Shown one piece after another: positions 17,546 through 26,565 of a DNA stretch of 39,278 bases (position 1 is its first letter; each line of letters starts with the position of its first letter). The position numbers were made by a program, and so were the translations under genes. The stretch is from Bacteroidetes bacterium ADurb.Bin012 (GTDB lineage: Bacteria > Bacteroidota > Bacteroidia > Bacteroidales > TTA-H9). Below the pieces are notes generated by a model. The model was not told where the DNA came from and searched no databases. It saw only the letters and a list, made by a program, of their open reading frames with translations. Location of the stretch: positions 1-39,278 of the forward strand of contig MWFC01000020.1 of NCBI GenBank assembly GCA_002071415.1, given 5' to 3'.

Positions 17546-17595
17546 GCTGTTCCTAACCCTATATAATAATTGTTATTCACTAAAACCTATTTCTA

Positions 17596-19212
17596 ATGGC
17601 TGGTTACAAAGAAACCCCACGGCAAAAGATGATAGCAATGATGTATTTGGTACTCACTGCTATGTTAGCCTTAAACGTTTCGAAAGACATCATACAGGCG
17701 TTTGTAACCGTGAATGAAAGCATGGAACAAACCAACAATAGCTTCGATAAAAAACTAAGAGAAACATATTCGAAATTCGAAAGTCAAGCAACAATTGGAG
17801 GAGCTTCGGCCAAAGAATGGTACGATAAGGCATTGATTGCAAAAAAATTGTCGGATAGCTTAGTAAATTATCTGAATCACATGAAAAACGAATTAATCGT
17901 TTTCTCCGACCGTAGTATAAAGACTTTAGAACAGGCCGATACCACTCCTCTTATCCGTATCAAGGCCAAAGATAATTTTGACGATCCTACAAGATTCTTT
18001 CTTGGAACCGATGTTTCGAAAGGGAAAGCCGAAGATTTGAAAAGAGTTTTTAAGGATTATAAGGAAAAAATGACTCAACTGGTAAAAGACGAAGACCATC
18101 CAAAACTTCAATTAGGTTTGATTACGGAAGGAAAATTTCGAGATGAATATGGTGCAGTACAAACCTGGGAAAAACATTACTTTTACCATACCATTCTTTC
18201 TGCCGACCTTGTAATCCTTAACAAGTATATAGCCGAGGTACGCAATGCCGAATTCGATGTGGTTTCTCTTTTGTCGAGCTATATAGGAGCCACTGATTTT
18301 AAATTCAATAAAATAGCTGCAAAAGTTATCCCCAATCGGAAATACCTTTTTAAAGGAGAAGAATACCAGGCCGAAGTATTAGTTGCAGCTTATGATACTA
18401 CTTCTACCCCTAATATAATTTACCGTCTCGGAATAGACAAATGGTTGCCTTCTTACGCAAGTGGAGCTTCAAATGTTACTTCCGGTGAATTGGGCATGGC
18501 CCACTTAAAAATCAGCACTGCCGGAATGGATTATGGCCCTAAAAAATTTGCTGGAGTGATTACCATCTTGAATCCTTTAGGAGTGGAAGAGCAATATGAA
18601 TTTGCCGATGAATTTGTAGTTCAAGAGCCTGTGGCTGTTATCTCCCTCGATAAAATGTCGGTTCTTTATATCGGTTTAGATAATCCTATAACAGTCTCTG
18701 TACCAGGAATCCCACCCGATAACCTCGATATTAAAATTTCTGGACCTGCTGAAGTTAAACGCCTTTCAGCCGGTAAATTCGAAATTAGACCTACTAGCCC
18801 AGGTAGTTTAAAAATGCAGGTTTATGCGAATATCGAAAATACTTCTCGCTTAATGGGTGAACGCACATTGCGTCTTCTCCCCGTACCCGATCCTACCATC
18901 GTTGTGGGAGGGAAAACTGCCGGACAATCCATAGCACTGGCTGATTTGCAAAATGCTAAAGTAGACGCCGTCCTCAAAGGTTTCCTTTTCGATGATGTAC
19001 GATTTGTCGTAACACGATTCGAAGTCCTCGCCAGCATTGGTGGACTTACTCAAAGTGTAACAGTAAAAGGAAATATAATGAATGATGAAGCTAAAAGCAT
19101 GTTGAGAAAATTAGGCAGTAACCAGCAGGTTATCATCAGTAACATTTCAGTGAGAGGACCCGATGGTAAGGATAGGCCACTGAGTACGGCCGTAAACTTG
19201 AAAACAATTTAA
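17596..19212 (+). CDS. gldM: T9SS motor protein GldM/PorM
   Basis: A GldM of 538 residues, the usual size. It has one N-terminal transmembrane helix (MIAMMYLVLTAMLALNVS, about residues 12-29) that sits with the GldL helices as a rotor/stator pair, and a large periplasmic part made of successive beta domains reaching the GldK-GldN ring. Family signatures include the start AGYKETPRQKM, the ALNVSKDIIQAF segment, and the C-terminal VRGPDGKDRPL. The gene is separated from gldN by only 6 nt, so it is cotranscribed and probably translationally coupled. No truncation or missing domain is visible. Confidence 0.95.
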   Translation: MAGYKETPRQKMIAMMYLVLTAMLALNVSKDIIQAFVTVNESMEQTNNSFDKKLRETYSKFESQATIGGASAKEWYDKALIAKKLSDSLVNYLNHMKNELIVFSDRSIKTLEQADTTPLIRIKAKDNFDDPTRFFLGTDVSKGKAEDLKRVFKDYKEKMTQLVKDEDHPKLQLGLITEGKFRDEYGAVQTWEKHYFYHTILSADLVILNKYIAEVRNAEFDVVSLLSSYIGATDFKFNKIAAKVIPNRKYLFKGEEYQAEVLVAAYDTTSTPNIIYRLGIDKWLPSYASGASNVTSGELGMAHLKISTAGMDYGPKKFAGVITILNPLGVEEQYEFADEFVVQEPVAVISLDKMSVLYIGLDNPITVSVPGIPPDNLDIKISGPAEVKRLSAGKFEIRPTSPGSLKMQVYANIENTSRLMGERTLRLLPVPDPTIVVGGKTAGQSIALADLQNAKVDAVLKGFLFDDVRFVVTRFEVLASIGGLTQSVTVKGNIMNDEAKSMLRKLGSNQQVIISNISVRGPDGKDRPLSTAVNLKTI

Positions 19213-19218
19213 AATATA

Positions 19219-20115
19219 ATGTTGAAAATGTATCGCAAAATTGCTGTTGTTATTTTAGGTCTTTCATTATATTGTTGGGGAAGCGAAGCTCAAGTAATTG
19301 AGCCTCCTAAAGTGAAGCCTATGGAAAGGCCCTGGCCCAAGATACATACACCCAATCGAAAAAGGCCTGTGCCTTATGCACCTGTGCGTGAAGCCGACGT
19401 GATATGGGCTAAACGGATTTGGAGAGTCATCGATTTAAGGGAAAAACAAAATTTACCCCTATATTATCCCCTTCGTCCCGTTCGTGATCGAAAATCACTG
19501 GCTTCTGTACTGTTCGAAGCCGTTATTACTCCTCAACAGGAAAATCCTTATGGCTCGAATTACTTGACTGCATATACCGACGAAGATTTAGCCGAACGCT
19601 ATACAACTGTGGATGACGTCAAAAGACGCCTTAGTTTCGAATACCGCGATACCTATATAGATTCATTGGGAAATGAAACCACACAGGAAAAAGTCTATGA
19701 ACTGAAAGCCGAGGATGTGGTAAAATACTTCATTATAGAAGACTGGTTCTTCGATAAAAGACGAAGCCAGCTCGATGTGCGTATTCATGCAATCTGCCCG
19801 GTTTATTACCGTTTCATTATGAGCAACGGTCAAAAACAATACCTCGAAGACCCTTCTCCTACTTTCTGGATTTATTACCCTGAAGCTCGTTTCTGGTTGG
19901 TAAACAATGAGGCCTATAATCCAAAGAATGACGCAGAATGGCGTACCTACGACGATATATTCACAAAACGAAAATTCGCAAGCTATATCTATAAAGAAGA
20001 AAACGTTTACGATAGAATGATATCCGATTATGCCTCTGGATTAGATGCTCTCTTAGAATCGGAAAGAATAAAAAGTGAGATACTGCAGTTTGAACAAGAT
20101 TTGTGGGAATATTAA
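19219..20115 (+). CDS. gldN: T9SS ring protein GldN/PorN
   Basis: A GldN of 298 residues, the periplasmic partner of GldK in the T9SS ring. The signal peptide (IAVVILGLSLYCWGSEAQ) ends near residue 25. The mature protein has the family features READVIWAKRIWRVIDLREKQN, YPLRPVRDRKSLASVL, FIIEDWFFDKRRSQLDVRI and PEARFWLVNNEAYN. Starts at 19219 and 19228 (ATG) are both possible; the first is given and the signal peptide is present in either. It is the last gene of the locus and is followed 26 nt later by a terminator hairpin. Confidence 0.95.
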   Translation: MLKMYRKIAVVILGLSLYCWGSEAQVIEPPKVKPMERPWPKIHTPNRKRPVPYAPVREADVIWAKRIWRVIDLREKQNLPLYYPLRPVRDRKSLASVLFEAVITPQQENPYGSNYLTAYTDEDLAERYTTVDDVKRRLSFEYRDTYIDSLGNETTQEKVYELKAEDVVKYFIIEDWFFDKRRSQLDVRIHAICPVYYRFIMSNGQKQYLEDPSPTFWIYYPEARFWLVNNEAYNPKNDAEWRTYDDIFTKRKFASYIYKEENVYDRMISDYASGLDALLESERIKSEILQFEQDLWEY

Positions 20116-20141
20116 TTTCCCATTTGTGCTTCCCTTTTATT

Positions 20142-20168
20142 AGCCTGGTTTTAAAACCGGGCTTTTTT
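20142..20168 (+). terminator. Intrinsic terminator after gldN
   Basis: AGCCTGG/CCGGGCT arms (one G-U pair) separated by TTTTAAAA, which can extend the stem, and followed directly by TTTTTT. It begins 26 nt after the gldN stop codon and ends the T9SS operon. The rest of the gap to the convergent peptidase gene (20169-20376) has no recognisable gene. Confidence 0.8.
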
Positions 20169-20376
20169 ATTATCAGGAAAAACCCTTTACCCCTTCATTT
20201 TTTTCATATATAGCCTTCTGTCTGCGCCTTAAACCGAAGCAAGGCAAACTTTATGTCAAATCTCTAACCATAAGAGTAACCTTGACCATCGAAACTTTTT
20301 AGACTTTGAATTTTGGTAGATGCCCTTTTGGATATCTAATATAAAGTAAATGATCTATTTGCATAGACAACCTTTA

Positions 20377-21648
20377 TTAAAGAAACCTAACCTTAACGAT
20401 AAATTCATTCAAAAGATCGAACAATCCTATGTAAGCAGTGAAAGATGGGCAACAGGTATCCTCAGGAGTATGATAATAAGGCCACTCTTTCCCCATAGTA
20501 TAAATAAAGAAACAAGAAACCCCTTTGTTATAAAAAGGGAAATGGTCACTGTTTTTCGATTCTCCCCTCAGAGCCACCTCTGATAAATATTTACCCTTAT
20601 CGTTTAATTGTTGAAGCAACAGGCCTGCTTTCTTCAAATGCTGGCCATTAACTACTCCAATGCCTTCGCTTCCACTGCCTACCATGTCGAGATTGATGAG
20701 GAATTTGATTTGTGCTAATGGGAATAAAGGATGCTCCGCATAATAATTTGAGCCCATCAATCCAGCTTCTTCTCCACTGAAGGCAATAAATACAAGAGAA
20801 TAGTATGGTTCATTGCCAGGCAAACTGAAATGTCGGGCCAAATCGAGCATCATACCTACACCACTCGCATTGTCATTGGCCCCCGGATACATGGTCTTTT
20901 CGCCCATCATCCCTAAATGATCATAATGGGCCGAAATCACTAGAAAAGTATCTGGACTCCCTAATCCTCTTATCATTCCTATCACATTCTGAGTTTGATA
21001 ATTCTCTTCATATTTATTCTTGAATTCAACGGATATTCTCTGAGTTGTTTTCCCTAACTTCTCTTTCTGAATATCCATCACTAAAAAATTTTTCAAAATT
21101 CTACCATTAGAAACCTTCCATGAGATAATTTCATTGCTGTCTTTGAGGAATACATATCCAGCTGCGCCCAATAAATTAACCTCAACAAGATTTTTATGAA
21201 ATTCATCAGTAACAACGAGTTTATGTGTTAAATCTATACTACATAATTCCTTCCAGCGACTACTTTCAGGAATGCTGTCGTCGATAAGCCATTCTAATTC
21301 GTAAGAGGCTTTTACTCCCTTAGATGCCAATGATATCACATAATCCTTCCCTGACATTAATTTGCGATCATCTACCACCACCTCCATTTTCTCGGGAAAG
21401 GTATTGATGCTGAAGGAGTATTTCTGTAAGTAATCTTTCCCGAAAGGTTGCAGCCTATATTTTTCGAACTGTCCTACAATGAATTCCGCTGCTTTTTTAT
21501 CGCCTTTGCCTATGTACCCTCGTCCTTTGTATTCTGACGAAGTCAAGGTTTTTACTATAAACCGTGCATATTCGATATCTTGCGAATATACCCTGATGAT
21601 CCCCATGAATAACAGGGAAAGAAGAATAATCCATTTCTTTGTTTTCAT
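20377..21648 (-). CDS. Secreted M28 family aminopeptidase
   Basis: A 423-residue exported zinc peptidase of family M28. The signal peptide MKTKKWIILLSLLFMGIIRV ends near YSQ (about residue 23). The catalytic domain in the second half shows all expected metal and catalytic residues in order: SAHYDHLG (His, Asp), GANDNASGVG (bridging Asp), SGEEAGLMGS (catalytic and ligand Glu), NLDMVGSG (Asp) and NSDHFPFY (His). The first half (about 24-220) contains a PA-like insertion region. It probably releases N-terminal residues from peptides in the periplasm or outside the cell. No T9SS sorting domain is present, so export to the periplasm or beyond is by Sec. It converges on the T9SS operon. The call is firm; the substrate is unknown. 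Confidence 0.9.
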   Translation of the reverse strand: MKTKKWIILLSLLFMGIIRVYSQDIEYARFIVKTLTSSEYKGRGYIGKGDKKAAEFIVGQFEKYRLQPFGKDYLQKYSFSINTFPEKMEVVVDDRKLMSGKDYVISLASKGVKASYELEWLIDDSIPESSRWKELCSIDLTHKLVVTDEFHKNLVEVNLLGAAGYVFLKDSNEIISWKVSNGRILKNFLVMDIQKEKLGKTTQRISVEFKNKYEENYQTQNVIGMIRGLGSPDTFLVISAHYDHLGMMGEKTMYPGANDNASGVGMMLDLARHFSLPGNEPYYSLVFIAFSGEEAGLMGSNYYAEHPLFPLAQIKFLINLDMVGSGSEGIGVVNGQHLKKAGLLLQQLNDKGKYLSEVALRGESKNSDHFPFYNKGVSCFFIYTMGKEWPYYHTPEDTCCPSFTAYIGLFDLLNEFIVKVRFL

Positions 21649-22268
21649 TTACTCTCTGTTTGCAGTGTTAAGTTGTTTTGCAATGTTTATTCATAAAACA
21701 TGGCTAAATTAAAGCATTTTGTAAAAACACCAAAGAAGAAAAACCAAACTTTTAATATATTCAAGATTTGAAGAATGTCACATCATGCTATATGATCCAA
21801 TCTATCCCTTATCTTGATATTAAGGCACTGATTCAATGTATAGAATGTTTATCAAAAATAGTGAGTTTGGTTTTATAAATTCAGAACTCCTGATTAACAC
21901 CAAATCATGAGTTCTGAAATTTTAAAGGTAAAATGCTAAAAATTACCTAAATACACAATTGCAAAATTATAATAAGATGGTCGTATACAAACATATACAG
22001 CAATCTTCCTTTATTTAATTACGTATAAATTGGGATTTTAGGGGTTAAAATCATTCACAAAGAGCCACGAGACTTTCTCTTTATGAAACTCAGTGTACGT
22101 CTATTAATTAATATTTTTTTACATTGAGAAACATAGGGCGTTTTTTCTATCTAACTTTGTGAAATCATATTTTTCTGATCTTGAAAAATCTTTCCTCCAT
22201 AAATAAAATATTTTTAGCTTTTACCGCTAACAATTTATTTTTCGAAATAACATGCATCTTATGATGAT
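21649..22268. other. 620-nt AT-rich intergenic region with a strong hairpin
   Basis: Lies upstream of the M28 peptidase gene and downstream of mfd, both on the minus strand. It contains no frame of note. A long hairpin is at 21880-21918 (listed separately), and a plus-strand TAACTTTG (22152-22159) resembles a -7 box but has no gene downstream of it. The M28 promoter could not be located. Confidence 0.5.
21880..21918. repeat. Inverted repeat / long hairpin
   Basis: TTCAGAACTC (21880-21889) pairs perfectly with GAGTTCTGAA (21909-21918). After one C-T mismatch the stem continues with TGATT/AATCA around a 7-nt loop, giving 15 paired positions with one mismatch. No T-run of terminator quality follows on either strand, so it may be an operator, an RNA structure or a mobile-element remnant. 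Confidence 0.6.
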
Positions 22269-25200
22269 CTATTTCAATGCCTCTCTAATTTCATTTTTTT
22301 CTTTTTCATGAAATTCAGAGAGAATCTGTATGGCTTTTTGAACCATATCTACATGATGAATGGTGAGGAGGAGTTTATTCTTATTTTCTTTCAATTGACA
22401 AATTCGTTGGTGAGTTTGAATGTACTGAAGCACATGGGTAAAGTCGTTCGATTTATAAAATGGCGAATTGGGGTCGGTAATGAAATAACAAACCATTTGT
22501 CCATTTTTGAGAACGATTTTTTCCATGCCGAGGCTTTTCCCCATTTTTCTCAGGCGAATACTATCGAGAAGGTCGAGGGCTGGAGCAGGCAGTGGGCCGA
22601 AGCGGTCTTCGAGACGAAGTGCAAATTCCTGTAGGTCGTCTTCGTTTTCCATTCCATCGAGTTCTTTATAAAGTGCGAGGCGTTCGGTGATATTGCCGAT
22701 ATATTCGACGGGGATGCGCATTTCCAGATCGGTTTCGAAGGTGCATTCATTTACATAAGTATTTGATTCTTCGGATGGGAAGAGATCGGAGTATTCAGTT
22801 TTTCTAAGTTCTTGCATGGCTTCGTCGAGGATCTTTTGATAGGTTTCATAACCCAGATCGGCTATAAACCCGCTTTGTTCGGCTCCGAGAAGGTTACCTG
22901 CTCCTCGGATATCGAGATCGCGCATGGCAATATTGAAACCACTGCCTAAATCGGAAAATTCCTCTATAGCCCTGAGACGTCTACGGGCGTCATCGCTAAG
23001 TGAAGCCAAAGGCGGTGCCAATAGATAACAAAATGCCTTCTTATTGCTGCGTCCTACACGACCTCTTAACTGGTGCAATTCACTCAAGCCAAAATGCTGA
23101 GCATCATTGATAATAATCGTATTCACATTAGGAATATCCAGCCCCGATTCGATAATCGTTGTAGACACCAAGACATCATAATCTCCTTCTATGAAGTCGA
23201 GCATGATCTCTTCCAGTTTGTGACCTTCCATCTGTCCATGAGCAACTGCAATTCTTGCATCGGGAACGAATCGTGAAAGCATACCTGCAACTTCCATAAT
23301 ATTTTGAATGCGATTATGAACAAAAAATACCTGTCCTCCTCGCCTTAGTTCGTAATAAATAGCATCACGAATAGTTTCCTCACTAAACGAACGGATTTCG
23401 GTTTGAACAGGTTGGCGATTAGGTGGAGGAGTATTGATTACCGATAAATCTCTGGCTCCCAATAGGGAAAACTGGAGTGTACGAGGAATAGGTGTAGCTG
23501 TGAGTGTGAGAGTATCGATGTTTATTCGTAAGGCTTTTAATTTTTCTTTAGCGGCTACACCAAATTTTTGTTCTTCATCTATAATTACCAGACCCAAATC
23601 TTTAAACTTGACGTCTTTGCTCAAAATGCGATGAGTGCCAATGATGATATCTATTCTGCCTTTTTCGAGTTCTGCCAGTAATTTCTTTTGCTCCGTGTTC
23701 GATTTAAAACGGTTCAAATATTCCACCCTGCATGGAAAATCCTTTAATCTCTCGTTAAACGTACGGTAATGTTGAAGAGCCAGAATGGTGGTAGGCACCA
23801 AAACTGCAACCTGTTTACTATCGGCCACGGCTTTAAATGAAGCACGTATAGCTACTTCGGTCTTTCCAAAACCAACGTCACCACAAATTAGGCGATCCAT
23901 AGGAATGGATTTTTCCATGTCAACCTTGATATCCACAGTTGCCTTGTATTGGTCAGGTGTATCTTCGTAGATAAATGAAGCCTCCAATTCATTTTGTAAA
24001 TAAGTATCGGGCGAAAACTCGAAACCTGCACTGGCTTTGCGTTTCGCATAAAGCACAATAAGGTCACGAGCAATATCTTTTACCTTTTGTTTGGTGCGTT
24101 GCTTTAGATTATTCCATGCATTGCTGCCCAAACGGCTCAGAGTAGGAGGTGTGCCATCCCTTCCGGTGTATTTCGCAATTCGGTGCAATGAATGAATACT
24201 TACATAAAGAATATCATTATTTTGATAGAATATGCGAATAACCTCCTGTTTGTGCCCGTTATTTTCGATGATTTCAAGTCCATCAAAACGACCAATACCG
24301 TGATCGATATGAGTTACATAATCGCCAGGTTTCAAATTATTCAGTTCTTTCAGTGTGAGAGCTTCCTTACCGGCAAAACCTTCACGAAGTCTGTAACGAT
24401 GGTAACGATCGAAAATTTGATGATCGGTATAGCATACTACCCGAATTTGGTGATCGATAAAGCCCTCGTGCAAGGAATAGTTTACACCTTGAAATATAAC
24501 CGGAGGGAGTTTTTGTGAATAACTCAAATCACCGATAATCTGCCGAATACGTTCTAATTGTCGGGAGTTATCGGAAAAAATAAACAATGAATAGTTTTGC
24601 TGATCATAGATGCGCAAGTCAGAAAGCAATAGCTCAAAGTTTTTGTTGAAGTTCGATTGAGAAATGGTATTGAAAGCGACGGGTTTCGAACCAGGCAAAG
24701 CATTCAAGCCAGTGAAAATCAGAGGATGTTTCAGTAAAGAAGCGGTAAATTCATCAGGTACAGTATATAAATCTTCGGGCGCTCTGTGGGCAAGGGGTCC
24801 TTTCAAAGAGATATAGATCTCACTAACCTTATTGAATTCCCTTTCGATGATATCAGAAGTAAACTCGAGATTTTCGATCCATATCATGGCATTTTGAGGA
24901 ATATATTCGAGCAGGTTTTCTCTTTTTTCTGAAAGCATTAACTCCTCGGTATTAGGGAGCAAGTCTATGCGGGAAATTTTCTGAATAGAAAGCTGGGAAG
25001 CAGGATCGAAAGTTCGGATGGATTCCGTAATATCCCCATCGAACTCAATCCTGCAAGGATATTCGTGGCTGAATGTGAAAACATCTACTATTCCTCCTCT
25101 GGTAGCGAACTGTCCGGGTTCAACCACAAAATCGACACGTTCGAAGCCATATTCAATAAGCATATCGGTAAAGAAGTCGAGTGAGACTGCTTCGCCTGCA

Positions 25201-25661
25201 TGGATGGTGAATGTATTCTTCTTCAGGCTTTTTTTTGTAACCACCTTTTCGGCCAGAGCTTCGGGATAAGAAACTATGATCAGATTCCGACCCCATGTCA
25301 TGATTTTATTAAGGGCTTCGGCTCTGGCGAGCACATTGGCATTGTCGGTTTGTTCAATCTCGTAGGGTTTTCGCCATGAAGTCGGGAAGAACAATACTCT
25401 GCGTTTTTCGAATGGTTTGTCTCTGTCACCAAGGAGATTTTCAATATCATTCAATAAATAAGCTGCTCTTTCTTTATCTTCGGCAATGAGTAAATGGATT
25501 TGAAAAGTTAGTTTGAAAATTGCTGCCGTAATAAGGGAAAGGGATGATCCTTTCGCTCCGCTAAGATGGATGCGGGGGAGGTCTGAATCTTTAAGATGGC
25601 TACAAATTGCCTCCACACCTGGATGATTCAGATAAAGATCGACGACTTCGGGTATGCGCAA
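22269..25661 (-). CDS. mfd: Transcription-repair coupling factor
   Basis: Mfd of 1130 residues (E. coli 1148), which removes RNA polymerase stalled at DNA lesions and recruits UvrA. The N-terminal third is the UvrB-like module (SGAKGSSLSLITAAIF). The RNA-polymerase-interacting domain has KPGDYVTHIDHGIGRFDGLE. The translocase has Walker A GDVGFGKTEVAIRA, the motif II box IIDEEQKFGV, TATPIPRTLQ, and motif VI QLRGRVGRSNKKAF. A C-terminal TRCF domain follows. The reading frame starts at a TTG (25661) 22 nt behind a TAATTTTG box; no in-frame ATG lies nearby that keeps the N-terminal motif. The ROK-kinase gene ends 27 nt upstream. Confidence 0.96.
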   Translation of the reverse strand: MRIPEVVDLYLNHPGVEAICSHLKDSDLPRIHLSGAKGSSLSLITAAIFKLTFQIHLLIAEDKERAAYLLNDIENLLGDRDKPFEKRRVLFFPTSWRKPYEIEQTDNANVLARAEALNKIMTWGRNLIIVSYPEALAEKVVTKKSLKKNTFTIHAGEAVSLDFFTDMLIEYGFERVDFVVEPGQFATRGGIVDVFTFSHEYPCRIEFDGDITESIRTFDPASQLSIQKISRIDLLPNTEELMLSEKRENLLEYIPQNAMIWIENLEFTSDIIEREFNKVSEIYISLKGPLAHRAPEDLYTVPDEFTASLLKHPLIFTGLNALPGSKPVAFNTISQSNFNKNFELLLSDLRIYDQQNYSLFIFSDNSRQLERIRQIIGDLSYSQKLPPVIFQGVNYSLHEGFIDHQIRVVCYTDHQIFDRYHRYRLREGFAGKEALTLKELNNLKPGDYVTHIDHGIGRFDGLEIIENNGHKQEVIRIFYQNNDILYVSIHSLHRIAKYTGRDGTPPTLSRLGSNAWNNLKQRTKQKVKDIARDLIVLYAKRKASAGFEFSPDTYLQNELEASFIYEDTPDQYKATVDIKVDMEKSIPMDRLICGDVGFGKTEVAIRASFKAVADSKQVAVLVPTTILALQHYRTFNERLKDFPCRVEYLNRFKSNTEQKKLLAELEKGRIDIIIGTHRILSKDVKFKDLGLVIIDEEQKFGVAAKEKLKALRINIDTLTLTATPIPRTLQFSLLGARDLSVINTPPPNRQPVQTEIRSFSEETIRDAIYYELRRGGQVFFVHNRIQNIMEVAGMLSRFVPDARIAVAHGQMEGHKLEEIMLDFIEGDYDVLVSTTIIESGLDIPNVNTIIINDAQHFGLSELHQLRGRVGRSNKKAFCYLLAPPLASLSDDARRRLRAIEEFSDLGSGFNIAMRDLDIRGAGNLLGAEQSGFIADLGYETYQKILDEAMQELRKTEYSDLFPSEESNTYVNECTFETDLEMRIPVEYIGNITERLALYKELDGMENEDDLQEFALRLEDRFGPLPAPALDLLDSIRLRKMGKSLGMEKIVLKNGQMVCYFITDPNSPFYKSNDFTHVLQYIQTHQRICQLKENKNKLLLTIHHVDMVQKAIQILSEFHEKEKNEIREALK

Positions 25662-25683
25662 ACGAACAACTTTAGAACCGCTG

Positions 25684-25691
25684 CAAAATTA
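25684..25691 (-). promoter_or_regulatory. -7 box upstream of mfd
   Basis: TAATTTTG on the minus strand, overlapping the stop codon of the upstream kinase gene and 22 nt before the TTG start of mfd. It supports a short leader and the TTG start. Confidence 0.45.
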
Positions 25692-26462
25692 CAACAGATT
25701 GTCTTGGTGTATCAGAGAAATTGTTTGTGATTGAGATTTGGAATGAGCCCAAACAGCTGCCCCAATAATGCCTGCATGATTTTTCAGTTCAGCAGGAACT
25801 ATTTCGGTTCGCGATTTCAGGTAAGGAGCAAACTGATCGAATTTTTTACTTGCTCCTCCACCCAGAATAATGAGTTGTGGCGAGAATAAAAATTCTATAT
25901 AAGCCAGATATTCATTAAAACGCATTGCCCACTGTTTCCAGCTTAGGTTTTTCTTGGTTCTGACGGCATCACTGCAATATTTCTCGGCACTCTTACCATA
26001 CATTTTCAAATGACCAAGTTCAGTATTGGGCACTAATTGTCCATTGATGAAAATAGCACTTCCCAAGCCGGTACCAATGGTTATGACAAATATGGTTCCC
26101 ATTTTGTCTTTACCTGCTCCATAATTTATTTCTGCAAGTCCGGCGGCATCTGCATCATTGATTAGGAAAACCGGTTGTCCTGTCGTTTTGGTAAACAATT
26201 TTTCGGCTGGAACATCAATCCAGCTTTTATGAATATTTGCAGCAGTTTTTATCACTCCATCCAGGATCAAAGCGGGAAACCCGCAGCCTATTGCTCCTTT
26301 GTAGTTGAAGGCTTTCATTATTTCGTTCAAAGTTACGGCAATGGCTTCGGGAGTAGAAGGCTGAGGGGTAGGAATGCGTAATCGCTCGGTTATAACTTGT
26401 CCATTTTCTACTAAGGCTCCCTTAATGCCACTGCCTCCCACATCGATACCTAAAATAGCCAT
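25689..26462 (-). CDS. ROK-family kinase, polyphosphate glucokinase type
   Basis: A 257-residue ROK kinase that best fits the polyphosphate-dependent glucokinase group, which phosphorylates glucose using polyphosphate (some also use ATP). The phosphate loop is [15 protein letters not shown] at residues 3-17. The sugar-binding [10 protein letters not shown] is at about 101-110, followed by GTGLGSAIF (about 131-139), [10 protein letters not shown] (about 144-153) and [14 protein letters not shown], all usual in this group. It lacks the CxCGxxGC zinc motif of many ROK proteins, also typical for this subgroup. It is a cytoplasmic enzyme. It lies just upstream of mfd in the same direction, with no functional link implied. 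The donor specificity is inferred from family resemblance only. Confidence 0.82.
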   Translation of the reverse strand: MAILGIDVGGSGIKGALVENGQVITERLRIPTPQPSTPEAIAVTLNEIMKAFNYKGAIGCGFPALILDGVIKTAANIHKSWIDVPAEKLFTKTTGQPVFLINDADAAGLAEINYGAGKDKMGTIFVITIGTGLGSAIFINGQLVPNTELGHLKMYGKSAEKYCSDAVRTKKNLSWKQWAMRFNEYLAYIEFLFSPQLIILGGGASKKFDQFAPYLKSRTEIVPAELKNHAGIIGAAVWAHSKSQSQTISLIHQDNLL

Positions 26463-26565
26463 AGGATAATTTTTCTTCGAATTTATAAATTTATAATTGT
26501 GAAGAATTTTTTAAAAAAATATTTTTTCTCGTTTTTGTTATCATGGGATTTATCGGGAGGGAATC

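Noticed and set aside
20350..20583. 77-residue plus-strand frame at the end of the M28 peptidase gene
   Set aside because: Antisense to the conserved peptidase C-terminus and without motifs of its own.
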